Both the position numbers and the translations under genes were made by a program. From NCBI RefSeq assembly GCF_002975175.1, contig NZ_PCNZ01000029.1, forward strand, positions 1 to 48,314: 48,314 bases of DNA, in the 5' to 3' direction. Below are positions 17,554 to 26,833 of this stretch, one piece after another; position 1 is the stretch's first letter; each line of letters opens with the position of its first letter. The notes beneath the pieces are model-generated. The model ran no database searches and was not told where the DNA came from. It saw only the letters and a program-made list of their open reading frames with translations. Source of the DNA: Bacillus sp. MYb209 (lineage in GTDB: Bacteria; Bacillota; Bacilli; Bacillales; Bacillaceae_G).

Positions 17554-17583
17554 AAGGCAATCCATTTACGGATTGCCTTTTAC
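17554..17583 (+). terminator. Terminator after the DUF2339 gene
   Basis: AAGGCAATCC pairs with GGATTGCCTT around ATTTAC, then TTT; the mirrored A tract also lets it end the convergent secreted-protein gene. Confidence 0.85.
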
Positions 17584-17589
17584 TGTACT

Positions 17590-19137
17590 TTACTTCTTAC
17601 CAATCGTTACAGTTTCACTATATTTCGCTGTTGTGTTTTGACGTAGACGAAGTGTTGCTTGTCCAGTCGTATTTGGATCAAGTTGTACGTTCACAATTTT
17701 TTCAGCAGATCCTTGGTTATTTGTTATGAAAGAGAATGCACTGCTATATCCGAAAGAAGATGGCCAAGTGCCATTTGTGTTTTGAACTTTTGTCACCTGT
17801 GTTCCACCAGTTGCGAAGATACCTAAAGAATAATTATTGTACGTTGTATTTGGTAATAAGTTATTTACTTGAATCTTCATTTGGAACACTTCATTGTTTG
17901 GTAGAATGCTAGGGTGCGTAATTACGTAATCACTCGTTGTTACTGCACCGTTATAGCCGTATGAACCTGGTTTGAAAGTATTTGTATTGAACCACTGGTA
18001 ACCTTGACTTGGTGCGCTCCAAGGTTCTGGTTGTGGTTCTGTTGATAAACTTGGTTGTTCAAATGTTTGTAGAGCTGTAGGTGCATCAAGCTGTAAACCA
18101 CTCACTTGATCTAAGCTTGTAAATGTTTCTTGCTTCGCTAACCAATTCACAATGTTTTCTAATAGAACGGCATCGTTTTCTTCTTTATAACCATCATAAG
18201 TTTTCTTTGATTGACCTGAATCTTCACGAACATATTTTGGCGTAGCATCTTCAACAGGAGAAGAATCACCAATAAATGCAGCCTTCCCAAGGCCAACTTT
18301 CGAAATAGCAGCATAAGGACCCTCTGCAACGCCACCACCGTTATAAACGCCGCTATCAACAGCATTATTCCATTTTGAAGGATTTTCTGGAAGGTAAACA
18401 AGACCTTTTGCTAGTTTAGGATTTGTAATCGCAAGTGTAGAACCAGCATGCATCGCTACAGATGAAACGCCTTCTGTAATTCCGAATGATTGTTCAGGTG
18501 AGACAATATTTTTAGCGGAAACGTCACCGATTGCATTGTAGCGGAAGCGAATACCGAAATTATCGGATAGCCAATCAGAGCTTTCTACTCCTTGCATAGC
18601 TGGTGAAGTTGTTTCTTCATTAGACATTCCCTTTGCTGGATTATCCCATGCCCCGCGTCTATATCCATTGAACACTTCTGAGGAGTCCCAGCGGTTTTTA
18701 TTACGATCTGCATTATAATGATCGGCAATGAAGAAAATACTGCCGCCATTTTTCACGTATTGTAACATTGCATCTTGCTCAGATTTTTTATAAGGAATAT
18801 TTGCTTCGGGAACGATAAACACATTGTGATTTTTTAAATCGTCGTATGTAATAGGTGTTGATTTACGAAGTTCTTTTACATGATATCCGTTTTGGGCAAT
18901 GCCGTTTCCAAAATCGGAAAATCCTCCGTTAATAACCCAGTCAGCTGTCCCAGCCGTTTGACCGTGAGTATTATCGAATAATACTTTCTTCCCATTGTTT
19001 TGATTTACAACTTTTGCGGCAATTTCAGGAGCAGGGTCTACAGAGCTTTCGGCATAAGTAGACGGTATGAACGAACTCCCCATACTAATTGTGATTGCTG
19101 TTGCTAAAGAAAATGTAATCCATTTTTTATTCTTCAT
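17590..19137 (-). CDS. Large secreted protein with a GATase-like N-terminal domain
   Basis: A 515-residue exported protein with a signal peptide (1-29, ending STYAES). Residues about 47-335 look like a glutamine-amidotransferase-like alpha/beta domain of the DUF4350 kind: KKVLFDNTHGQ, then VFIVPEANIPY, then GGSIFFIADHYNADRN. No obvious Cys-His catalytic pair is visible; the domain has no cysteine at all. Residues about 390-515 form a beta-rich C-terminal domain. The ADHYNADRN stretch could bind metal, which would suit a nuclease or phosphoesterase, but I cannot assign activity. The start ATG follows GGGGGATTCTTCT. No LPXTG or S-layer motif is present. Confidence 0.72.
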   Translation of the reverse strand: MKNKKWITFSLATAITISMGSSFIPSTYAESSVDPAPEIAAKVVNQNNGKKVLFDNTHGQTAGTADWVINGGFSDFGNGIAQNGYHVKELRKSTPITYDDLKNHNVFIVPEANIPYKKSEQDAMLQYVKNGGSIFFIADHYNADRNKNRWDSSEVFNGYRRGAWDNPAKGMSNEETTSPAMQGVESSDWLSDNFGIRFRYNAIGDVSAKNIVSPEQSFGITEGVSSVAMHAGSTLAITNPKLAKGLVYLPENPSKWNNAVDSGVYNGGGVAEGPYAAISKVGLGKAAFIGDSSPVEDATPKYVREDSGQSKKTYDGYKEENDAVLLENIVNWLAKQETFTSLDQVSGLQLDAPTALQTFEQPSLSTEPQPEPWSAPSQGYQWFNTNTFKPGSYGYNGAVTTSDYVITHPSILPNNEVFQMKIQVNNLLPNTTYNNYSLGIFATGGTQVTKVQNTNGTWPSSFGYSSAFSFITNNQGSAEKIVNVQLDPNTTGQATLRLRQNTTAKYSETVTIGKK

Positions 19138-19270
19138 AGAAGAATCCCCCTAATAATAAATATATGTGCTTTAATAATGTAATTGATTTTTCTATGAAAA
19201 TAAAGATAGAAAATATTAAATAGTGTAAAGATAACGTTAATTTGATTGAGAAATATTTGAGCGAATAATG

Positions 19271-19302
19271 AAAAAATCTCTCCCTAGTAAAGTAGGAAGA
19301 GA
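19271..19302 (-). terminator. Terminator of the amino acid permease gene
   Basis: Read leftward, ATCTCTTCCTA pairs imperfectly with TAGGGAGAGAT and is followed by TTTTTT. Confidence 0.7.
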
Positions 19303-19310
19303 TCGTGGAC

Positions 19311-20702
19311 TTAACTAATTTTTGAATTAGATGATTCATCAATCTTATGAAAACCTTTCATATAATACACGATAGCTAAGCCGATAAGCCAAATTGGCCC
19401 GACGATTAATGCGATTCGTGTATCTTCTGAATAGGCCATTATACCTAGTACAAGTACAAGGAAGCCGAGTGAGAAATATGAACTTAATGGGTGTAAAGGC
19501 ATTTTATATGCTAGCTTATCCTTTTTATTAGTTTGTAATCCTTTACGGAATTTAATTTGAGCGACTAATATAATACCCCAAGTCCAAATTGCACCGAAAG
19601 TTGAAATACTAGTTAACCAAGTAAATACTTTTGCAGGAACGAGATAGTTTAACATAACGCCAACGAGTAAAACAATCGCAGTTGCTACAATTCCTTGACT
19701 CGGAATACCATTCTTATTTAAACGACCGAATCTTTCAGGTGCTTTCTTTTGCTGTGCTAATGTGAATAACATACGGCCTGTACTAAACAAACCACCGTTA
19801 CAAGAAGAAAGAGCAGCTGTTAAAACAACAAAGTTAATAATACCTGCTGCCTTTGCGATACCGATTTGCTGGAACGTTAGTACGAATGGACTTCCTTTCT
19901 CACCAAATTCGTTCCATGGATAAATTGCCATCATAACGAATAGAGCTCCAACGTAGAATAATAAAATTCTCCAAAATACGTTATCAATTGCTTTTGCAAG
20001 TGTCTTTTTTGGATTTTGAGCTTCACCAGCTGTAACCCCGATAAGTTCGACTCCTAAATAAGCGAATAATACCATTTGTAAGGAAAGTAGTAATCCAGAG
20101 AATCCATTTGGGAACCAGCCTCCATGCTCCCAAAGATTTGAAATGCCAGTTGCAACGCCTCCGTTTCCAAATCCGAATAAAATAATACCAGCACCGACTA
20201 TTATCATACAGATAATTGTGACAATTTTGATGAGAGCAAACCAAAACTCAAGTTCTCCAAATACTCTTACAGATAAGAAGTTGAAAGCACTCATTAATAA
20301 AAGAGCTAGTAACGCCCAGATCCAACGCGGGATATCTGGGAACCAGTACTGCATGTAAATTCCTGCCGCTGTAATTTCCGCCATACAAGTAACAACCCAT
20401 AAAAACCAATAATTCCAGCCTGTAATATACCCAGCTAGTGGGCTGATGTAATCATTTGCATATTTACTAAAAGAGCCAGCAACTGGTTGTTCAATTGCCA
20501 TTTCTCCGAGTGCGCGCATAATGAAAAAAATAACGAGTCCGGCAATCATATAGCCTAATAAAATGGAAGGACCAGCTAGTTTAATAGCCGAAGCAGATCC
20601 TAAAAATAATCCAACGCCAATAGCTGAACCGAGAGACATTAAGGTAATATGTCGTTCTTTTAAACCACGGTTTAAATTTTCAGATTTGTTTGTTTGCTGC
20701 AT
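19311..20702 (-). CDS. Amino acid permease (APC superfamily, AAT family)
   Basis: A 463-residue transporter with 12 membrane helices. The N-terminus (GLKERHITLMSLGSAIGVGLFLGS) is the conserved substrate- and ion-binding helix 1 of the amino acid transporter family, and EMAIEQPVAGSFSKYA follows in the helix 2-3 region. It resembles the ProY/YtnA group, so proline, alanine or another neutral amino acid is likely; specificity is not certain. Ribosome site GGGGG lies upstream of the ATG. It stands alone on the minus strand. Confidence 0.88.
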   Translation of the reverse strand: MQQTNKSENLNRGLKERHITLMSLGSAIGVGLFLGSASAIKLAGPSILLGYMIAGLVIFFIMRALGEMAIEQPVAGSFSKYANDYISPLAGYITGWNYWFLWVVTCMAEITAAGIYMQYWFPDIPRWIWALLALLLMSAFNFLSVRVFGELEFWFALIKIVTIICMIIVGAGIILFGFGNGGVATGISNLWEHGGWFPNGFSGLLLSLQMVLFAYLGVELIGVTAGEAQNPKKTLAKAIDNVFWRILLFYVGALFVMMAIYPWNEFGEKGSPFVLTFQQIGIAKAAGIINFVVLTAALSSCNGGLFSTGRMLFTLAQQKKAPERFGRLNKNGIPSQGIVATAIVLLVGVMLNYLVPAKVFTWLTSISTFGAIWTWGIILVAQIKFRKGLQTNKKDKLAYKMPLHPLSSYFSLGFLVLVLGIMAYSEDTRIALIVGPIWLIGLAIVYYMKGFHKIDESSNSKIS

Positions 20703-20983
20703 AAGAAGAATACCCCCTGTAGAGTGAACGATATTTGAATGCGTTTACTAAATATTTAACTATTTCAAATTATAAAACATTTCTATCTGTTATGCTACAA
20801 AAATAATCGTAATGAACTGTACTACAGCTATAACTTGTTAGACTTAAACTTAAAATTCTAACTATTAGAGAATATATTGACTCTTCTTTTTATTGATTGT
20901 TAAGATTAAGTATTACATTTTCTCACATACTAATAAGAAAAGAACGTGTGATAATAATTCAGGTGTAGGAAGGGTACATAAGT

Positions 20984-22276
20984 ATGTTTCAATTACAAAA
21001 GTATAACACTTCTGTGAAGCAAGAAATTTTAGCTGGCATCACAACTTTTTTTACATTTGCGTATATTCTTGTCATCAATCCGAAAATATTATCTGATGCA
21101 GGTGTACCATTTGATCAAGCATTTACGGCAACTATTATTGCGACAGTTGTTGGAACGCTATGTATGGCGTTTTTAGCTAACTATCCAATTGTTATTGCTC
21201 CAGCTATGGGGATGAATGCATATTTTGCTTATTCTGTTGTTCAACAGGCAGAGGGGATTACATATGTCATTGCGTTTTCGGCAGTATTTGTAACAGGTAT
21301 CATTTTTCTTTTATTATCTTTCACCTCATTTAGGCAAAAGCTAATTGTCGCAATTCCTGACAGTTTAAAACATGCAATTGCAGGTGGAATCGGATTATTT
21401 ATTGCTTTTATCGGATTGCGACTTTCGGGTATTATCGTTGACCATCCGTCTAACTTAGTTACAATCGGAGACTTTCATTCACCGGCTGTTATTTTAACTT
21501 TAGTTGGTTTAGTGTTAGCGGCGGTATTAATGGTGTTACGCGTTAGTGGTGCATTGTTTATTAGTATGATTGTGACAGGAATTATTGCTTTCTTTACGGG
21601 GCAATTAAAGTTTGAAAATAACATTGTCGCAATGCCACATTTACCAGAAGGAATTATTATTTCAAACCCTATCAATGCATTTTCAGATGTAATTCAATAC
21701 GGGTTGTACGGAGTTATTTTTTCATTCTTACTTGTACTTTTATTTGATACAACAGGTGCTTTACTTGGTTTAATTAAACAAGCAGGTTTAAATGCAGATA
21801 ACACTGAAAAGCGCTTTGGTAAGGCGTTTATTGCAGATGCAATTGGTGGAACAACAGGAGCTGTCTTTGGGACTAGTCCTACAGCAGCTACAATCGAATC
21901 ATCAGCTGGAATTGCAGCAGGTGGTAAGACAGGTTTAACAGGTATTGTAGTCGTTTGTTTAACAATTGTAACAGCATTTTTCAGTCCAGTTATCGCTTCC
22001 TTATCCAGCGTGGCAGCTATTACAGCTCCTTCGTTAATTATAGTAGGTAGCTTAATGGCACAAAGCATTCGTGATATTAATTGGAATGAATTTGAAGATG
22101 CATTACCAGCATTTTTAATATTCGTAGGTATTCCATTAACATCTAGTATTGCAAATGGAATTGCAATCGGATTTTTAGTGTATCCAATCTTAAAAATCGC
22201 GAAGAGGAAAGGAATGGAAGTACATCCGTTACTATACTTATTTACAATTTTATTTGGATGTCATTTATTCTTATAA
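20984..22276 (+). CDS. Purine permease, NCS2/AzgA-like (guanine/hypoxanthine type)
   Basis: A 430-residue nucleobase transporter with 12-14 helices. The sequence begins QEILAGITTFFTFAYILVINPKILSDAG, characteristic of the AzgA/PbuG branch, and carries VIAPAMGMNAYFAYSVV and GTSPTAATIESSAGIAAGGKTGLTG, shown here as consecutive parts of helix 1 and the helix 10 region. It imports adenine, guanine or hypoxanthine with protons. I searched the 281-base leader for a purine riboswitch (conserved junction elements such as TCTACC and CCGTAAAT) and do not see one. Confidence 0.9.
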   Translation: MFQLQKYNTSVKQEILAGITTFFTFAYILVINPKILSDAGVPFDQAFTATIIATVVGTLCMAFLANYPIVIAPAMGMNAYFAYSVVQQAEGITYVIAFSAVFVTGIIFLLLSFTSFRQKLIVAIPDSLKHAIAGGIGLFIAFIGLRLSGIIVDHPSNLVTIGDFHSPAVILTLVGLVLAAVLMVLRVSGALFISMIVTGIIAFFTGQLKFENNIVAMPHLPEGIIISNPINAFSDVIQYGLYGVIFSFLLVLLFDTTGALLGLIKQAGLNADNTEKRFGKAFIADAIGGTTGAVFGTSPTAATIESSAGIAAGGKTGLTGIVVVCLTIVTAFFSPVIASLSSVAAITAPSLIIVGSLMAQSIRDINWNEFEDALPAFLIFVGIPLTSSIANGIAIGFLVYPILKIAKRKGMEVHPLLYLFTILFGCHLFL

Positions 22277-22287
22277 TATAGAGATAG

Positions 22288-22319
22288 GAAAGGGGCTTCT
22301 TATGAGAGGTCCCTTTTTT
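22288..22319 (+). terminator. Terminator of the purine permease gene
   Basis: Imperfect hairpin: AAAGGGGCTTCT against AGAGGTCCCTTT, followed by TTT. Confidence 0.7.
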
Positions 22320-22412
22320 GTGTATAATAAGTTGAAATTTAAACTCATTTCGCAAATTATAAATTACTAAATGCAATATATATGTTACAATATAAGTGGA
22401 GGAGGAACATGA

Positions 22413-22613
22413 ATGGCTGTAAGTAAAATAAAAATCGCACGTGTTCAGTTAGATTTAACGCAGCAACAATTAGCAGAAAAAGTAGGCGTTACAAGACAAA
22501 CGATTAGTTTAATTGAAAAGGGGAAATACAATCCGTCTTTAGATTTATGTTTGAAAATTTGTTATGCGGTAAATAAAACATTGAATGATTTGTTTTGGGA
22601 GGAAAAGGAGTGA
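22413..22613 (+). CDS. XRE-family transcriptional regulator, second copy
   Basis: A 66-residue single-HTH regulator (LAEKVGVTRQTISLIEKG) very similar in the recognition region to the one at 10019. A GGAGGAGG ribosome site precedes the ATG. It ends 4 bases before the GTG start of a small membrane protein, so the two form an operon like the first pair. Autorepression is likely by analogy. Confidence 0.88.
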   Translation: MAVSKIKIARVQLDLTQQQLAEKVGVTRQTISLIEKGKYNPSLDLCLKICYAVNKTLNDLFWEEKE

Positions 22614-22617
22614 TAGG

Positions 22618-23052
22618 GTGAAAATCGTGAAAGATGAACGTTTAATGATTGAGGGGTTAAAACATATTAGACTAGCTTTCATCTTACAAAATATTGTCAT
22701 ACTAAGTATCGTGTTTTACCGTTATGTTTTGCAAGGGGCAGGATATGAAAGTGTTTCGGATTTATTAATGGTATTTATGGGCGGGATAGTAGTTATTAAC
22801 TTTTTAAACTTAAAAAATTCGGTGGAAGTGTATGAACATACAGGGGGAGTATCTCGTAGTTATTTCATGAAATTATTATTCATTCCAGTAGGGATTGTTA
22901 TTGGTATTTTAGCTATTTGTATCATTGTAACACCGGATATTTCAATGAAGGAAATTAGTATAACAGGACTTATTATGTTTGCTTGTTTTTTAGTTCCTAG
23001 TTTGTTTATATACATATATATGAAAAAAATAAAAAGTGAAGATGAAATATAA
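22618..23052 (+). CDS. Four-helix membrane protein paired with the second XRE regulator
   Basis: A 144-residue protein with four predicted membrane helices (about 20-38, 50-66, 88-108, 114-136). I start it at GTG 22618, behind GGAGGAAAAGGAG; longer readings lack a ribosome site. Near its N-terminus is KDERLMIEGLKHIRL, again a DERxxxI motif, placed before helix 1 rather than in the middle as in the 10230 protein. The function is unknown; the shared motif and partner suggest a common mechanism. Confidence 0.77.
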   Translation: MKIVKDERLMIEGLKHIRLAFILQNIVILSIVFYRYVLQGAGYESVSDLLMVFMGGIVVINFLNLKNSVEVYEHTGGVSRSYFMKLLFIPVGIVIGILAICIIVTPDISMKEISITGLIMFACFLVPSLFIYIYMKKIKSEDEI

Positions 23053-23083
23053 AAAGCTTTCCGTACGTTGCGGAAAGCTTTTC
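23052..23083 (+). terminator. Terminator of the second XRE/membrane pair
   Basis: AAAAGCTTTCC pairs with GGAAAGCTTTT; a pyrimidine-rich tail follows. It may also end the convergent acetyltransferase gene. Confidence 0.87.
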
Positions 23084-23093
23084 TTATATTTTC

Positions 23094-23531
23094 TTATATT
23101 TTTTTATATAGAACTTTATGAAGGCCAATCGGTTCAATTTCAAAGATTTCACCATGTTCATGGAAGCCTAAGCGCTTGTAATAGTCAGTTACAGTAATTC
23201 GGCCATTACACCATAAAATGTTTGCGTTACGCTCTTGCAAGATTTGCTCGGCTTTATGGATTAAGGAGCTTCCAGCACGCTGATTTCGGAAGTTAGGTAA
23301 TGTTGCCATTCCTCGTAGTCGATAATGAATACCAGTTTGTAAGTCTGGATATATTTCTTTTGAGAAGGAAGCGATACTAATAAGTTCATCGTTTATAAAT
23401 GCACCTAAGTGGAAGGTGTCTGTTTCGTAATCGGAAGGGTATTTACAGTCTTCTAAAGGTTGATTGGGACGCAAAATCGTTTGACGAAATAAATATGTTT
23501 CAGACGCATCAATATGTTTCACTGTAATCAT
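23094..23531 (-). CDS. GNAT-family N-acetyltransferase
   Basis: A 145-residue acetyltransferase of the GNAT fold. The acetyl-CoA-binding motif A is RGMATLPNFRNQRAGSSLI (about residues 72-90), a slightly divergent form of the Q/RxxGxG/A loop, and the C-terminal YYKRLGFHEHGE is typical motif B. The substrate is unknown. The start ATG is preceded by AAAGGATG. It overlaps nothing; the small gene at 23546 lies just upstream on the same strand and may be co-transcribed. Confidence 0.85.
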   Translation of the reverse strand: MITVKHIDASETYLFRQTILRPNQPLEDCKYPSDYETDTFHLGAFINDELISIASFSKEIYPDLQTGIHYRLRGMATLPNFRNQRAGSSLIHKAEQILQERNANILWCNGRITVTDYYKRLGFHEHGEIFEIEPIGLHKVLYKKI

Positions 23532-23545
23532 AATATCATCCTTTC

Positions 23546-23767
23546 TTATAAGCCTCTTTCTATAAGTTGTAAGAAGAAATATGCGGGTGCAACGAGAAGT
23601 CCTAGTATGCTAGCGGTTCCGAGAAGGAGTGAAAGTACGAGACAAAAGTATTTAATTCCATTTGATTTTTTCCATCCATAACTACAAATTTCAATACTAA
23701 TACCGATGAGAATAATGGCGACGAGTACTTCTGCTAATAATAAGAGAGCTAAAGTTGAAATAGACAT
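23546..23767 (-). CDS. Small two-helix membrane protein
   Basis: About 73 residues if started at ATG 23767, with two hydrophobic helices (about 5-25 and 37-60). GAGG lies 12 bases upstream, a little far, so the start is uncertain; a longer in-frame reading up to 23836 would overlap the neighbouring terminator and is less likely. I recognise no family. It lies 14 bases upstream of the acetyltransferase gene on the same strand. Confidence 0.6.
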   Translation of the reverse strand: MSISTLALLLLAEVLVAIILIGISIEICSYGWKKSNGIKYFCLVLSLLLGTASILGLLVAPAYFFLQLIERGL

Positions 23768-23822
23768 AATGTTATTCATCCTCATAATATGTGATAGTAA
23801 CATTTTACCATATGAAAATGAA

Positions 23823-23854
23823 AAAATGCCCCTCATTTATGCGAGGGGCATTTT
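23823..23854 (-). terminator. Terminator of the cation antiporter gene
   Basis: AAAATGCCCCTC pairs with GAGGGGCATTTT; it begins one base past the antiporter stop codon. Confidence 0.9.
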
Positions 23855-25684
23855 CTATTCTAATATGTTTTTCATTGTATCAATATGTTCTTTTGAACCC
23901 GTTACAAGTAAAGTATCGCCATGCTGTAACTTCGTATCACCATGTGGTATTAATGCTTTATTACCACGGTAAATTTGAATGACAAGTACATCACCTAAAA
24001 ACGGAAGGCGACGAAGTGCTAAACCGTTATATTTATTACTTCGTAGTTCAACCTCACGTACTGTTTCATTTGCTGTTGTAATTAAGCGAACGAGACTTGG
24101 TTTATCAATAAGTGCACGTAATAAAATACGTGTAGAGTTAATAGTCGAGAATACAGCGATATGTTCTTGAGTCGCTTTTTCTTGTAGAAGGGGATCTTCT
24201 ACACTTGCGATGACGTGTTCAACACCTAATTCTTTTGCATGTTCTGCTAATAATAAGTTTTGTTCATCATCACTTGTCGCAACAACAACACGGTCTGCTT
24301 CGAAAGCTTTTTGCTCCATTAAAGATTGAATAGTAATCTCATCTAATTTTACAATAGGGAAGTCATGAGATTTCGCTTCCTCATCATTTATTTTATTCTG
24401 GCGTATCATATATAGCGTTACGTCATACTCTTCACGTTTTAAATCAAGTGATAACGGGAGGGTAATTCTACTTGCGCCAATAATAGATACTTTCGATTTT
24501 GGTATTTCCACTTTTGGAAACATCTTTTTAAATAATATAGGCGCAAAAATACAAGTAATAACTGCGCTTAAAATAAGAGATGCTGATAAACTTGGGCTAA
24601 TGATGCCTAGCTTTTCACCGATTTGTGCAGCCGCAATAACTAAAGAAAGTGTTGATGTTAACAAAATAGCACTTCCGAGTACGATATTGCGTGGATACCA
24701 TTTTTGTAAGACTAATGATGGTAACAGTTTTGAAATAAAGAGTCCCACAATTAAAATTGGGATCATTAGCATACTAGAAGGCTCTTTAAAAATAGACCAT
24801 ACTTCTAGATTTACACCAACCATTACGAAGAAAATAGGGATGAAGAAACCATATCCGATGGAATCGAGTTTTTCAACCATATCTTCATTTGGTGATAATA
24901 AAGATACGAGTACACCTGCTAAAAAGGCTCCCAAAATATTTTCTGCCCCAACAGATTCAGATAATCCAACTAATATTAAGATGAGTGCGAAAACAGCTCG
25001 TGTATCAATTTGTACACTACCGGCTTTTAAGCTTTCTAGGTATGGAATATTTTTAAAACGTCTTGCGACAAAGTAAATTACAATACCAGCACCGAATAGA
25101 AGAAGTAGAAGCCACATGCTTTGACCACTTTCGGAATTTAATCCGACGAATACAGCGAGTAAAATCATTGTAACTAAGTCTGCAATAACAGCGACTAATA
25201 AAATGATTTGCCCGATTGCGGTTTTTCCTAAGTTATTTTCTTTTAATGTCGGTACGACAACACCTAAAGAAATGGTTGAAATAATTAAAGTCATGAACAT
25301 TGCATTATCTACGAATCCTAGCCATACGAATAGTAATGATAGGGCATAAGATAAAATGAAAATAAATAAGAAGATAATGCTTGCTGCTTGAAATGTGTTT
25401 GGTTCGTTTGTCGTATTCTTTTTCCCTTTTTGCTTAAAGATCGAAAAGTCAATTTCTAAACCACTTAAAAACATTAGGAAGATAAACCCTAGTGTTGATA
25501 AGACTTGAAGCCACATATCTGGCTCAATGATGTTAAATCCACTTTTACCTACAAAGATTCCTGCGATAATTTCTGCAACAACGACAGGAAGTGCTTTTAA
25601 TTTAAAGCGTTGTAACAAAAGGGGAACGAAAAACGCGATTGCGACGACAACCATAAGTGATAGAACAGAAGAATGATGTTCCAT
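23855..25684 (-). CDS. CPA2-family monovalent cation:proton antiporter with RCK domains (KefB/KefC-like)
   Basis: A 609-residue membrane protein. Residues about 1-375 form the Na+/H+ exchanger domain with 12-13 helices; about 390-510 is a TrkA-N (RCK) domain (SIIGASRITLPLSLDL then VVVATSDDEQNLLLAEHAKE) and about 525-609 a TrkA-C domain ending LQHGDTLLVTGSKEHI. This architecture fits potassium or sodium efflux gated by nucleotide or second messenger. The first RCK glycine motif is GASRI rather than GxGxxG, so NAD binding may be altered. The start is ATG 25684 with AAGGGAGAG upstream; a longer in-frame reading lacks such a site. Monocistronic. Confidence 0.9.
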   Translation of the reverse strand: MEHHSSVLSLMVVVAIAFFVPLLLQRFKLKALPVVVAEIIAGIFVGKSGFNIIEPDMWLQVLSTLGFIFLMFLSGLEIDFSIFKQKGKKNTTNEPNTFQAASIIFLFIFILSYALSLLFVWLGFVDNAMFMTLIISTISLGVVVPTLKENNLGKTAIGQIILLVAVIADLVTMILLAVFVGLNSESGQSMWLLLLLFGAGIVIYFVARRFKNIPYLESLKAGSVQIDTRAVFALILILVGLSESVGAENILGAFLAGVLVSLLSPNEDMVEKLDSIGYGFFIPIFFVMVGVNLEVWSIFKEPSSMLMIPILIVGLFISKLLPSLVLQKWYPRNIVLGSAILLTSTLSLVIAAAQIGEKLGIISPSLSASLILSAVITCIFAPILFKKMFPKVEIPKSKVSIIGASRITLPLSLDLKREEYDVTLYMIRQNKINDEEAKSHDFPIVKLDEITIQSLMEQKAFEADRVVVATSDDEQNLLLAEHAKELGVEHVIASVEDPLLQEKATQEHIAVFSTINSTRILLRALIDKPSLVRLITTANETVREVELRSNKYNGLALRRLPFLGDVLVIQIYRGNKALIPHGDTKLQHGDTLLVTGSKEHIDTMKNILE

Positions 25685-25861
25685 TGCGTTCTCTCCCTTC
25701 AAATAAATATAGTACCTATTTAGCCATATAATAGGTAGAAAAGCAACGGATATGGATTCGATTTCATAAAGAAAGAGTTTTCTTAACATTTGTCATAATA
25801 AGTATATTTTTCATGATTCTGTTGTTAATTCCGTAATGTGGATGTAATAGGGGAGAGAATA

Positions 25862-25897
25862 AAAAAAAGACTGCTGAGGAATCTCAGCAGTCTTTTT
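25862..25897 (-). terminator. qox operon terminator
   Basis: AAAAAGACTGCTGAG pairs with CTCAGCAGTCTTTTT just beyond qoxD. Confidence 0.93.
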
Positions 25898-25905
25898 CAT
25901 GCAAA

Positions 25906-26217
25906 TTACATTGAGAAGAAGATCCATACAGTAAGACCAACTGTTGCAGCTGCAACGAAGAAACTGTATATCATTGTAAGAATTTGAATGCTTCCTTCTC
26001 CTTCTTTTAAGTGCATGAACATAATTAATTGTAACAACGCTTGCGCAACTGCCATTATGATAATAGTTGTTAATATCGTTGAAAGTGGCAAGTCTGTGTA
26101 AAGTGCAACATATAAAGCAAGAAACGTTAGTGCAAGCGATAAAATGAATCCGAAAACGTGTGACCATGGGAATCCGCTATGCGCATGCCCGTTTGCTTGA
26201 TTATTATTTTGACCCAT
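25906..26217 (-). CDS. qoxD: Cytochrome aa3 quinol oxidase subunit IV
   Basis: A 103-residue protein with three membrane helices and the subunit IV pattern (PWSHVFGFILSLALTF near the N-terminus and FMHLKEGEG in the loop). It stabilises the terminal oxidase complex in the cytoplasmic membrane. Its ATG follows the TAA of qoxC with no gap, indicating coupled translation. It is the last gene of qoxABCD and is followed by a strong terminator. Confidence 0.92.
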   Translation of the reverse strand: MGQNNNQANGHAHSGFPWSHVFGFILSLALTFLALYVALYTDLPLSTILTTIIIMAVAQALLQLIMFMHLKEGEGSIQILTMIYSFFVAAATVGLTVWIFFSM

Positions 26218-26820
26218 TTACGCCACCATCCCGTTCAAGTAAACTAGTGTGTAAATAAAGACCCAAACAAGATCAAGGAAATGCCAGTATAAGCTGATAA
26301 TAAATACTTTACGAGCTGTAACTGGTGTTAAACCTCGTTTTAAAATTTGGATAATAACACAAGTTGCCCAAATGATACCACCTGTTACGTGGGCACCATG
26401 CGTTCCAAGAAGAACGAAGAATCCAGATAAGAATGCACTTGTTTGAATCGTTGCGCCTTCACCAACGTACAAAATGAATTCTTCAATTTCAAAGAATAGG
26501 AAGCCTGCACCTAAAAGTAAAGTTAGGATGAACCAAGCTAACATTCCTTTTTGGTTGTGTTTACGCATTTCGTGAATTGCGATCCCACATGTAAAACTAC
26601 TTGTTAAAAGCAGCAGTGTTTGAATTAAAAGTGTTTTAACTTCAAACAATTGCGCTGGTGTTGGGCCATCAGCCGTACGACCAGCAAGGACTAGATAAGA
26701 GGCGAAAAGTGTTGCGAACAGCATAATTTCAGCCCCAAGAAAAATCCAGAATCCTAGGATATTCAATCTGCTTTGCTCGGATTGATATTCCAAAGGTAAG
26801 CTTTTATCTAAAGCCGCCAT
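26218..26820 (-). CDS. qoxC: Cytochrome aa3 quinol oxidase subunit III
   Basis: A 200-residue subunit III protein with five helices, as in the quinol-oxidase branch. The conserved LGFWIFLGAEIMLFATLFASYL and HGAHVTGGIIW segments are present, and YWHFLDLVWVFIYTLVYL closes it. It lies 13 bases downstream of qoxB and abuts qoxD, in one operon. Confidence 0.94.
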   Translation of the reverse strand: MAALDKSLPLEYQSEQSRLNILGFWIFLGAEIMLFATLFASYLVLAGRTADGPTPAQLFEVKTLLIQTLLLLTSSFTCGIAIHEMRKHNQKGMLAWFILTLLLGAGFLFFEIEEFILYVGEGATIQTSAFLSGFFVLLGTHGAHVTGGIIWATCVIIQILKRGLTPVTARKVFIISLYWHFLDLVWVFIYTLVYLNGMVA

Positions 26821-26833
26821 GTCATTTCACCTC

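Noticed and set aside
20703-20983. Purine riboswitch before the NCS2 permease
   Set aside because: None of the conserved purine-aptamer junction sequences is present in the leader.
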